Assembly (NCBI GenBank): GCA_018398805.1
Contig: JAGFBZ010000367.1
Span: 124,001 to 188,000, forward strand
Length of the DNA stretch: 64,000 nt
Origin: Hirundichthys speculiger
Taxonomy: Eukaryota > Chordata > Actinopteri > Beloniformes > Exocoetidae
Direction: 5' to 3'
Position 1 is the stretch's first letter. Each line of letters opens with the position of its first letter. Positions 55,301 through 64,000 of the stretch are shown piece by piece. Under the pieces are notes generated by a model that saw nothing but the letters and a program-made list of their open reading frames with translations, did no database searches and was not told the origin of the DNA. Both the position numbers and the translations under genes were made by a program.

Positions 55301-55771
55301 TTTAATTCAATTTAATTCAATTTAATTTTGTTTGTATAGCATCTGTTACAATGCAAGTTGTCTCCATGTGCTTTACAGAGACCCAGATCATGCCTGAGCA
55401 AATATCATTAACTAAAATTATAGTATTAAAGCCTAATCAAAGACAAAATGGCAAATAAAAAAAAAAACCTTTAAGCTAAACAGCCGCAAGGAAAATCTCC
55501 ACTTTAAGAGGAAGAAACATTGATCAGGACCTGGATCATAAGAGGGGGACCTTCCTGATGAAGACCAGCTGGATAAAGAAAGAAAAGAGAAGGTAGATAG
55601 GACAGAGAGAGGAGAGCACATACATCCTGACAATACTATATTGGACAAAATGTATAAATTACTATCCATTACCTGGAGAACTAACAATTCTATGCACTTA
55701 TATTCTGACTGGTTCATTGTTAGTACATGAACTATGGAGATGACTATATAAACAGATGTAGGCAGCAACAC
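55301..55771 (-). mobile_element. L2-type LINE 3' end, minus strand
   Basis: This is the complement of the L2 tail: TTAATTCAA repeats first, then ATAGCATCTGTTACAATGCA, GTGCTTTACAGAGACCCAGA and onward to AACAGATGTAGGCAGCAACA. It matches the 3' UTR at 53139-53590 in reverse. It is 5'-truncated, with no coding sequence. Confidence 0.85.
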
Positions 55772-55787
55772 TGAGGTGGGCTAGGAA

Positions 55788-56573
55788 TAGGGACGGGAAT
55801 TGATAAGATTTTTCTGATTCCATTATCGATACTGTTTAATGATTCGATTCTCTTATCGATGATAATTTGGGGAAAAAGGAGAACAAACAGTTTTATTAGC
55901 ATCAATTTTTTTTACTTAGAAGTCACGACCTTACAAACTCAACAGCGAGGTCAAAAGAGGCCCAAAGCCTGGATAACGTGTTAACTGTTGTAATATGTAA
56001 CTGTGCAAATACACAAGAATGTGTAACATTTTACCAACAGATTTTTCCTAATAGAAATAAAAAAAATCTCCCTTTTAAAAGGATATATGAGCTCACTAAG
56101 CACTCAAAAATAATAATAAAGAAAGATAAATACTATCAAATACAACGGAACAGTGCATAGTGTAAATCTGCAAATACTATGAAGAATTAACAATTATTTT
56201 GCAGAAAAATAAGCATGTCTGCTTTTTCAGGAAGGACACGTGATCTTTCTGGAATTACTTTACTTACTTTACAATGACTGCTAGTTGCCTTGTTGCCATC
56301 TTTCTTTGGTGAAGTGAAGCCAAACTTTGGAGCGTTTGAACCTGGTGGGCGCCATTGTTGTTTACAACTGCAATGCTAACGTGCTAAACCGACGTAACTT
56401 AATCACGTAAGGGCTTTCTGGAATTGACTGTGCGTAACTTGCGTAAATTACGTGAGATTCGTGCTGGTTGGAATCAATAAGAGAATCGCTGGATAAACTA
56501 CCAAACGATTCCATGGAATTGAAACACACGGAACCGGTTCTCTACAGGAACCGGTTCTAGATTCCCAACCCTA
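55788..56573 (+). mobile_element. hAT-like element with 8-bp target duplication (786 bp)
   Basis: This is a complete short member of the family at 7013. The left end is TAGGGACGGGAATTGATAAG, and the complement of the right end is TAGGGTTGGGAATCTAGAAC. The flanks GCTAGGAA (55780-55787) and GCTAAGAA (56574-56581) agree at 7 of 8 bases, which places the whole family in hAT. About 260 bp of the interior are missing relative to 7013-8058. It is non-coding. Confidence 0.88.
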
Positions 56574-56581
56574 GCTAAGAA

Positions 56582-57559
56582 CCATGATCAAATGCAGGTA
56601 TGTGTTGTTTACCGTTGGCACGTACTGATGATGTAATCCTACATCCGTGCCCGTCAGTCGGAGGCTACGATTCAAGAGGACTCATCATCGTAGAGTCTGA
56701 TGGATTGTTCTGGACGTCGTACCCAGTATGTGAGATGTTATAAACTTCTACAACTGCAGAAACAAATGCAGCGTCGAGGAGCCAGAAGAGCAGTTTGTTG
56801 CTCCGCGTCTGGAAACGAGAAGCTCCTACATGTCGGGAATGTATCGCTAATATCCATTTTCATCAGCGTCAGAGAATCATCACATGATCACAGACGGCAT
56901 ATCTTTCCTCCTGAACGTGCACCCAGCTTCCAAATAAGATTTCGGGCACATTTCTTCCATCAGCGCTTTCTAAGGCATCACTTCAAAATATGCACAGAAA
57001 CATGACTGTCACTGGTCTGCTGGTCTGTGTCTCATCTGGGCGGCGCGTTGACTGATGCGGTGATCCAGAGTTTACAGAGATGCGTATAAAAAAACAAAAA
57101 GATACGCTGGTGCGCGCCGCCCGGTCATGAAACAGCTGAGGACGGCCTGCGTGCATATGTGTCTGTGATAATGAGGCTGCGACGCCATCAATAAGCCGCT
57201 CTTTGTGCGCAGAACATCTGGCCCGACCTTGTAGCGCGACCCGACTCAGTCAGAGAGAATGATAATGATGCTTTTACTGGCCCCGCCGTGATATTCATCT
57301 CAATGAGCAGGTGTTCACACAGGCGGGCCTGTGTTTACCTTCGCTTTGTTAGCTTTGGGCTTGTAAAATAACCGCCATGGAGGGGGGTGGGGGGGTGTTG
57401 ATTCTCCTCCCATAATGCACCGAGAGCTGCTCTGTGCTCAGAACCGCAGGGCGAGTTTGTGGCGGCTTTTAGGCCTGTGAATGTGGGAAAGACAATACAG
57501 GCGTCCCTCTGCTTCAGACTGAAACTGTCCTCACAGGACGAGGACACATGGATGACTCA
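56582..57559. other. Non-repetitive segment, nothing coding recognised
   Basis: The 57100-57320 part (GATAATGAGGCTGCGACGCC, AGAATGATAATGATGCTTTT) has a conserved-noncoding texture. The 101-codon frame at 56700-57005 has no known domain. Confidence 0.35.
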
Positions 57560-57563
57560 CTGC

Positions 57564-57595
<32 letters not shown>

Positions 57596-57602
57596 ATGAT
57601 GT
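57560..57602 (+). repeat. Compound CTG/GAT microsatellite
   Basis: About nine CTG units run directly into five GAT units. No open frame of interest crosses it. Confidence 0.95.
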
Positions 57603-58122
57603 GGCACAGCGGCGGTTTCATCCCTGAACTGAACCCCCGCAGGTCCAGATTACGAACAGATTCAAACACACATCTGTGGAAGAGCTGAGCGATAATCAGC
57701 TCTCACACACTAGAAAAGCATTTTTATCTTCTGCTGATCAGGACGTACCAGGTGAAAGACGAAAAAACCGCTCAATGCGGAGCCGGTGTTTTAGGTCCGG
57801 CTGCTGGGCCGCTTCAGCGCCGGCGTGAACAGGGGCGGCTACATCCGGGATCACGGCAGAAGCCGCCACAGGCTCATTTACGGGCACCGCAGCGCATCGC
57901 CAGACGGCACACACCACGCTGACGGGGAGAGGGCTGCAGGGCTGATGAGGAGGGACTGAAAAATGAGGGAGAGTCTTAAGGAATGAAGACCAGGAAGTGG
58001 TCGTTCTTGAAGTACCGCAACGCTTCCTTGACGCTGGCGTTGAGGCGCGCTGCTGTCAGGCAGCAACTTCCGTCCTCCTCTTCTCCCCACGTCATTCAAG
58101 ACCAACCTGGAAGGGTCTGGAT
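57603..58122. other. Unassigned sequence
   Basis: No gene or element recognised. Short opposite frames at 57878-58231 are not coding. Confidence 0.4.
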
Positions 58123-58860
58123 TAGAGGTCTTCAGAACTACCCGACAACACGAAAACCCGAAATCGACCTGAATCGGGTCTCGGGTCCATTCAAAAGACA
58201 GTTAGTCTCGGGTCCGGTCGGTGCTCTCTGACAGGCTGGGTCCACGTTTACTCCAGAGAGGTAAAGATATTGGTGGTGGCAGCTAATGTCAGGACTCGGG
58301 GCAGTTTTATTAATTATTCATTAACGTGGTGTGTTTGTCATGAAACAGTCGTGTTGCCGTAGCGTGTTATTAGCGTGTTATTAGTGGTTTGCCCGGCAGC
58401 TGTAAAGCACAACGGATCACCAACATGACAACACTGGATGAGAGAACATATTCACGACACGTCCTGACCGGTGTAGGCTATTAGCGTTAGCAGTTGCTAC
58501 CAATAGCATCTGTATCCGCAAAGAAAATAACAACGTGGATTTATTGTTGTTTACATCACGTAGCCTATTTAGCAACTGAACCGGGTAGAAGAAGACAACT
58601 TTAGGTAAGAAAATCAAGTTTTATTCAACGCTAGACAACTTTAACATGAGCAGCTATGGGCTGGATTGTCTCGGTTCTATTCAGGTAAGTGTCGTGATCA
58701 AAAAACGGGTCGGGTCGGTTCCTGGTCCAAATATTTCAGGTCCTTTCTGGTTCGGACTCCCGGACTTATGATAATAGCTCGGGTCGGGTCGGTTTCGGGT
58801 TGAATTTTTACGGGTCCATTCGGGTTCGGGTCCATGAAAGTGGACCCGTGAAGACCTCTA
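58123..58860 (+). mobile_element. hAT-type MITE with perfect 8-bp target duplication (738 bp)
   Basis: GTCTGGAT lies on both sides (58115-58122 and 58861-58868). The ends are TAGAGGTCTTCA and TGAAGACCTCTA, and subterminal CGGGTC words are dense at both ends. Relatives are a fragment at 33922-34030 and an opposed copy at 61167-62432. No transposase is encoded. Confidence 0.9.
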
Positions 58861-58868
58861 GTCTGGAT

Positions 58869-61166
58869 CGCTAAAAACGACATTTGAGACGAGGACACAT
58901 TCAGTCAGAATAAACTGTCAAACAGCGGTGTGGTTTTGGGCTTCAAAGCTGCTCGTCAGAAACATTAGGATGATGTCACAGAGGGTTTGTCCAGTTCCCT
59001 CTGTGTAGTACAGAAATATCAGCGCATAAGAAAATACAAAGTGAGCAGAGCAGCTCCTCTGACCCGTTTCTCTGGACGTTTCAGGGTCGGTGCTCTTTAT
59101 AGCCTGCAGCGACTCAAACAGTTCCTGCGGGCAAATATATTTCCCTTCACAGTTGGGGGGGTGGGGGGTAATCAGCATTTTCTGAAGACCACTGACTCTT
59201 GGAGTGATCACACAGGCATGCAAAGATCATCCTAACTAATTATAAAGATGTTTTTTTTTTTTTTTTTAAATCCAGCAGCAGAAACATCAGAGTGTCTACA
59301 GTATCTGGACAGAGAGACGTCCTGAATGTTGCTGCTTTTATTTACATCAGGTGTTTGTTTGAGCTGTTTGGGTCACGGATTTGTTTACTAAGGTGCATGA
59401 CTTTCTTCAGCAGTCTCCACCTGCTTCCCTGCTCTGTCCAGGTACGTGTCTCTAAATCACAGCGATGACAGTGTTTCTGTGGCATTGTGGGATTCCAGGA
59501 AGCAGTCAGGATGTTTGAACATGTTGTTGGACCATCATCCTCTCCACCAGAGTTGGCCCGGGTCTGCAGGTTTCTTTTGGTCCACGTTTGGCTTCGGCTG
59601 ACAGCACTGACTCTGAACCGGATGTGGACCGCTGCGCTTTTGTCTTGTCAAAAACTGGCTCATGAAACTTGGCCCATGCAACACATGCCAAAGCCCAAGT
59701 TTGGCCCGATTCCATGAAGTTTGGCCCAGTCTGGCCCACATAGCAGCTGCCAGCGCTGTAGCTGAGCCACAGCGCTAAAAGTAGCCCAGATTAGAGTCGC
59801 TACGCTGCTCAGACTGTGACGAGTCATTTTGTATATTTTGGAGGTGACACCTGCTCCGGCACCGGAGAGGGAGTCAAATAAAGTTGGAGATGATTTTTTG
59901 AGCTGGTAATCAGGAGACGCCTCCCTGAGCTCCGCCTCCGCCGCAGAGCTCACGTTCTCTGGATGGTAGCTGGTGTTTCCTGTTCGGAAATTAATTTTGG
60001 CGTTTTGGAGTCATGATGGGTGCAGAGCTGCTCTGGAGGTACCAAAAAATAAATAAATAAAAAAATTAATAAAAGGACAGGAAATTAGCATAATATGGCA
60101 CTTTAAATTATTTTTCTCTTGAGAAAAATAACATCTGCTGCAATATAAAGTCGATATATCTCTGACTCAAAAAGAACTAAAACAAACCTTTTATGTGCAT
60201 AAAATCATTAGTTATTATTTGCTAGTTTGTGTAATAACCTTTTAGATGTTAATGATTCCTCCTCTGCTCATTCGTTTACTGTTTCTCGATGACCAGTCCA
60301 GATGCTGCAATTCGTTTTTTTTTGTCTTCCTCTTTTTTTTTCTTTTTTTTTTTTTTTTTACTTCTGTTGCCATGACAACTGGGAGATAGAGGCCCCCGTT
60401 GCCCGAGAAGTTTCGGCGGGGTTGAAGTCTGAGCCTGTCCTGGTTCTGCCAGCTCACGGTGACGAGGAGCGACATTAATCACCGCCGTCCAGCGGACGAG
60501 GAGGGGTGGGGGTGGGGGGGGGTCCAAAATGAACATGTCACCAGATTTAACCCTCCCCTCAGCAGGAAAACCCGCCGCCAAACGTCCTTCCTCTTTCTCC
60601 CACCCGGGGTTTAACCCAGAAGGTTCAACTGGGATGAAAACAACACAAAACAGCTGGACGGTGAGATTTACTGGGCAACAGTCCATCAACATCTGGAGAC
60701 TGACAACAGCGTTTATTTATTTTATTTTATTTTTTTATTTTATGATGTTTGAAATGTTCACTCCGTAGATCAGTGCTTCTCAATTATTTTCTGCATTTGT
60801 CCATAAAATTGTTATAAACACACCTCTGCATAACACTGTATCCTTATTAACATTTAGAGAAACAAAAAAGAAAGAAAGATTGATCAACTTATAACAAAGA
60901 ATAACTTTACTACATCAGCATCATCATATTTCCTCGTCTTAACTTCCTGACGACTTTCATTTGTCTCATTATCTCCGTCTCTCTCCATCTTTCTTTTCAT
61001 CCCTCTTAAATATTTTTTCGTGGTGTCTCTTGAGGGTTTGTTCACTTCATGTCTCCTGCTCTGTGCATAAAAAAAACCCGACACAATATAGCTAATACTC
61101 CCTGCACACTGTGATCATGAGAGCGCCACTGCCCCCTACTGGAGTATATGTGCAATTACACTTTTT
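58869..61166. other. Mostly unassigned sequence
   Basis: Minor features only: a TTGGCCC/TGGCCCA-type repeat at about 59665-59745, a G-run near 59156-59168, T-runs at 59250-59268 and 60332-60359, and a possible hAT-like end CAGTGCTTCTCAATTATTTT at 60772 without a convincing partner. Frames at 60276-60692 owe their length to composition. Confidence 0.4.
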
Positions 61167-61634
61167 AAAAGTTGTCTAGCCTTAAATAAAACTTGATTTT
61201 CTTATCTAAAGTTGTCTTCTTCTACCGGTTCAGTTGCTACATAGGCTACGTGATGTAAACAACAATAAATCCACGTTGTTATTTTCTGTGTGGATACAGA
61301 TGCTATTGGTAGCAACTGCTAACGCTAATAGCCTACAGTCAGGACGTGTCGTAAATATGTTCTCTCATCCAGCGTTGTCATGTTGGCGATCCGTTGTGCT
61401 TTACAGCTGCCGGGCAAACCGCTAATAACACGCTAATAACACGCTACGGCAACACGATTGTTTCATGACAAACACGCCACGTTAATGAATAATTAATAAA
61501 ACTGCCCCGAGTCCTGACATTAGCTGCCACCGCTAATATCTTTACCTCTCTGGAGTAAACGTGGACCCAGCCTGTCAGAGAGCACCGACCGGACCGGAGA
61601 CTAACTGTACCGATTCAGACCCGAACCCAGAGTC

Positions 61635-62352
61635 TAGGGCTGTCAAAGTTAACGCGTTAACTTTTGATTAACGCAAAATAATTTTAACGCAACTAATTTT
61701 TTTAAGGCGCGATTAACGCGAGCCGGCCGTTGATGTACAATTGTAGAGAGGAGAGTAGGTGTTGCCTCCAGACGACATGAGCCTCGGGCTCCTCCGTAGT
61801 TTGTCAAAACAGAAAGCCATGCACTGACGTCGCCGCAGGCAGACAGACGTAAACAAACCTCCGTTAGCAGTAGCTGGGATAAAAATGGATACAAAAGATA
61901 CTATTTTGAATGGTAAGTTCAGCTTCAAAACCTTGCCTGATGGCTAACTCCAAAAGACAAATGTCGTGTGTGTTTACTGTCGATGTGAATTTAGTTACCA
62001 CCGGAGTCCGACTACTCAAGTATCACTTGTCGGCTAATCAGAGTGCGGATGCAGAGAGCCCCCCCCCCCCCCCCCGTTTTGCCATGAAGAAACTTGAACA
62101 CAAGTAGAGCTGTTTTAAAGTCTATTCTCTGAGTGACAGGAAGCCAGAGACCTCAGGACTGGACTAATATGGTCATATTTCCTGGTTCTAGTCAGGACTC
62201 ATATTAATAAGAGTAATACAACTTGAAAAAGATCTGTATAAGGTAGATTTAGAACAGATAAAAATATGTGATTAATTTGTGATTATTCATGATTAACTAT
62301 TGACAGTCATGCGATTAATCTGATTAATTATTTTAAGAAATTGACAGCCCTA
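61635..62352 (+). mobile_element. hAT element with perfect 8-bp target duplication and BED-finger relic
   Basis: CCAGAGTC flanks it on both sides (61627-61634 and 62353-62360). The left end is TAGGGCTGTCAAAGTTAACG; the complement of the right end is TAGGGCTGTCAATTTCTTAA. Inside, 61957-62040 encodes the start of a BED-type zinc finger (TNVVCVYCRCEFSYHRS, then after a frameshift KYHL). The DDE catalytic domain is missing, so this is an internally deleted derivative. Confidence 0.92.
61957..62040 (+). pseudogene. BED zinc finger remnant of a hAT transposase
   Basis: Translation gives VVCVYCRCEFSYHRS with the C-x2-C pair of a BED finger, and the LKYHL histidine segment follows one frame over. 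BED fingers bind DNA at the start of many hAT transposases. One frameshift and the loss of everything downstream make it non-functional. Confidence 0.75.
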
Positions 62353-62432
62353 CCAGAGTCACATCTTTTGAATGGACCCGAGACCCAATTGGGGTCGGGT
62401 CGGAACCTTTGTTGTTGTTAAGAAGACCTCTA

Positions 62433-64000
62433 CTCTGAGGTCATCCTGCACTGATTTTATGCCCATGTCCCCGGCGCGCAGAGATTCCTTCAGATTCTCT
62501 GAATCTCCTCATTCGAACGTCCGGATATTCACGCGGAGGCTCGATGTTGTCTGCACGCCGCCTCTGTTTACGTTTCAGACAGCGATCCAGCTTCTCCAGA
62601 ACCGTGGCGGCGGCAGGAAGGAACCCGACTCCTCTGCAGGGAGCAGCTTCTCTTTCTACCGTACGAGGAGACAATAGAGCTCACAGTATTGATTTGGTAT
62701 TGACTCAAGGTTGAAGACACAGACGTATCTCCACCCTGAGCTCCGTCTTCTTCTCCCAGAAAATCAGATAACGCCGCCAGAGAGTGAGACGGGAAGATAA
62801 CCCAGTTTGGATTCAGCAGGAAGGGGATTTTGCTCTGGCGATGCTGCGATTTGGCTCCCGTCTGCAGGGCCCCCGCGCTCATCCCACAAGCCGATGGAAG
62901 ATTTAATTTCGTCACGCCAGATTGAGCACCTCTCTGTTGACCCTACGGGCAGCCGGCACTCTATTAGCCGCGCTGACAGAGAGCCGCGGCCATTCATCAG
63001 CTCGGGCGATTTCTTAAATGAGGACGTATTGGCAGGTGCCCAAACAGCGTGAGCTGCCAGCGAGGTGACCGCCGAGAAAGTTCAGCACCGGCGGTCGCGG
63101 ACGCCAAGTCGATCATTTGCATTCCCCGCATTGTCTCGGCGCTCGCACGCCGGCCGCATTTTAATTGGGCGCGGGAGCGAGCGCTCGAAAACCCCCGGAC
63201 GGGACGTGGCGGGAATACAAATGGCAGACGACGACTGACACGTGGAGGAATTTCAGAGGCTGTCTGTGCAAATATGATAACGAGCCGCGCTCTCCGCGGG
63301 AATCAATAAAAGCTGACTTGTTATCAATTATAACTGTTTTTGCAGAGGATGCAGAGCAGCTGCAGTCAGGTGCCACCGCCTGGGCCACATAATGAGAGAT
63401 GGGACAAGAGCTGTGATTAATTCAAAACAAAAGAGTCAACAAAGGGAGGAGTATTGTATATCACCTGGTGCAGACAAGATAAGAGCAGAAACTAAATTAT
63501 ATTTGCAGAGATACAAACGTAGATGGATTACCTCTGCTTCCAAACGGTAAATTAAAATGCAGCAGGCTTCTCTTCATGCTGCAAAAACTTCTGTCTTTCT
63601 TTAATTTATTTGCGTATTTATTTATTTTTCATTTGAGCGGGCTGCGGGATGGAATAATAAATGGTCGTCTTTGGCGGTTGGTTAAGACTCATTAAAAATC
63701 TCCAGAAAGCGTTGCGGCCAACGGAGGCCGCGTGCCACGCAAAGTAAATATTTTCCTCTGCCATATTTGCTTTCAGGGATTCACGTTAATAAGATAGCGG
63801 GCGTGCGGTAATCAGCTAACGGTGAGCCCGGCCCACGGCGGGCCAACGGCGGGAAGGAGGAGCAACAATTAAGTGGTGATTGGAGGGAACAGCTGGGACG
63901 CGGCGTTCCTCTGGTTGAGGATCGGGACGTTGCTTGAATTAAAAGCGGTTGGTCTCGAAAGATAAGATGAGCTTGACTCAGTTTACAAAGACTCGGTTAA
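62433..64000. other. Non-repetitive segment; candidate regulatory DNA
   Basis: This is the longest quiet stretch at the right end. Frames at 62372-63392 overlap on both strands and have no domain. Many motifs suggest a cluster of conserved noncoding elements: GCATTTTAATTGGGCGCGGG near 63157, GTTATCAATTATAACTGTTT near 63320, AGCTGTGATTAATTCAAAAC near 63409, CACGTTAATAAGATAGCGGG near 63782. No promoter or exon can be assigned with confidence. Confidence 0.4.

Larger units (their letters stand above)
61167..62432 (-). mobile_element. Opposed copy of the 58123 hAT family, split by another hAT
   Basis: 61167-61634 and 62353-62432 together match the reverse complement of 58123-58620 (TTCAGTTGCTACATAGGCTA, GCCGGGCAAACCGCTAATAA, CCTGTCAGAGAGCACCGACC). 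The outer end AAGAAGACCTCTA lies at 62432. The other end is truncated at about 61167. A BED-finger hAT element (61635-62352) interrupts it. Confidence 0.82.

Noticed and set aside
1..64000. A new multi-gene defence, metabolic or toxin system
   Set aside because: No intact protein-coding gene cluster is present. All coding relics recognised belong to transposons and are broken or truncated.

Overview
The window looks like intergenic or intronic DNA of a ray-finned (teleost) fish, packed with transposon relics and containing at least one assembly fault. The assignment rests on the repeats: fish-type L2 and Rex1-like non-LTR fragments, a tRNA-derived SINE, Tc1-like transposase remnants, many short hAT elements with 8-bp target duplications, and an ISL2EU-like element. 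I found no host protein-coding gene, rRNA, stand-alone tRNA or CRISPR array that the sequence supports.

Layout. (1) 1-802: unremarkable sequence. (2) 803-14807: two tandem copies of one segment (803-6648 and 6649-14807). Each carries a stack of nested hAT and Tc1 relics and two AT-rich degenerate repeat arrays in opposite orientations. Copy 2 also carries a 1.84-kb foldback transposon (11010-12846), and copy 1 preserves its empty target site. (3) 11345-24698: a second, almost identical duplication (11345-18020 and 18022-24698) whose copies meet at a single N (18021). This is best read as two overlapping contigs joined without merging. (4) 24699-42115: alternating quiet, possibly regulatory sequence and mobile elements: hAT with a nested mariner MITE, Tc1 remnant, an unclassified TIR MITE, L2 with an embedded Rex1-like piece, ISL2EU-like with a nested SINE, and a hAT with a perfect target duplication. 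It ends in a 373-bp degenerate telomere-like array (41743-42115). (5) 42442-50399: about 8 kb of nearly pure C/T on the + strand. (6) 50400-64000: quiet segments and another transposon cluster (hAT split by an L2, Tc1 relics, minus-strand L2 tail, complete hAT with target duplication, and two opposed copies of one hAT family, the second split by a BED-finger hAT).

Nothing forms an operon or pathway. The window is a record of transposition, local duplication, satellite growth and assembly error. Quiet GC-moderate segments rich in short homeobox-like motifs (for example 14808-16545, 26930-27530, 31000-31910, 33140-33510, 50820-51560, 62433-64000) could be conserved regulatory DNA of a developmental gene desert, but that is inference. 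The points most worth checking are the unmerged contig overlap, the 8-kb homopyrimidine tract beside telomere-like repeats, and the foldback element with a 6-bp target duplication and TAT termini.
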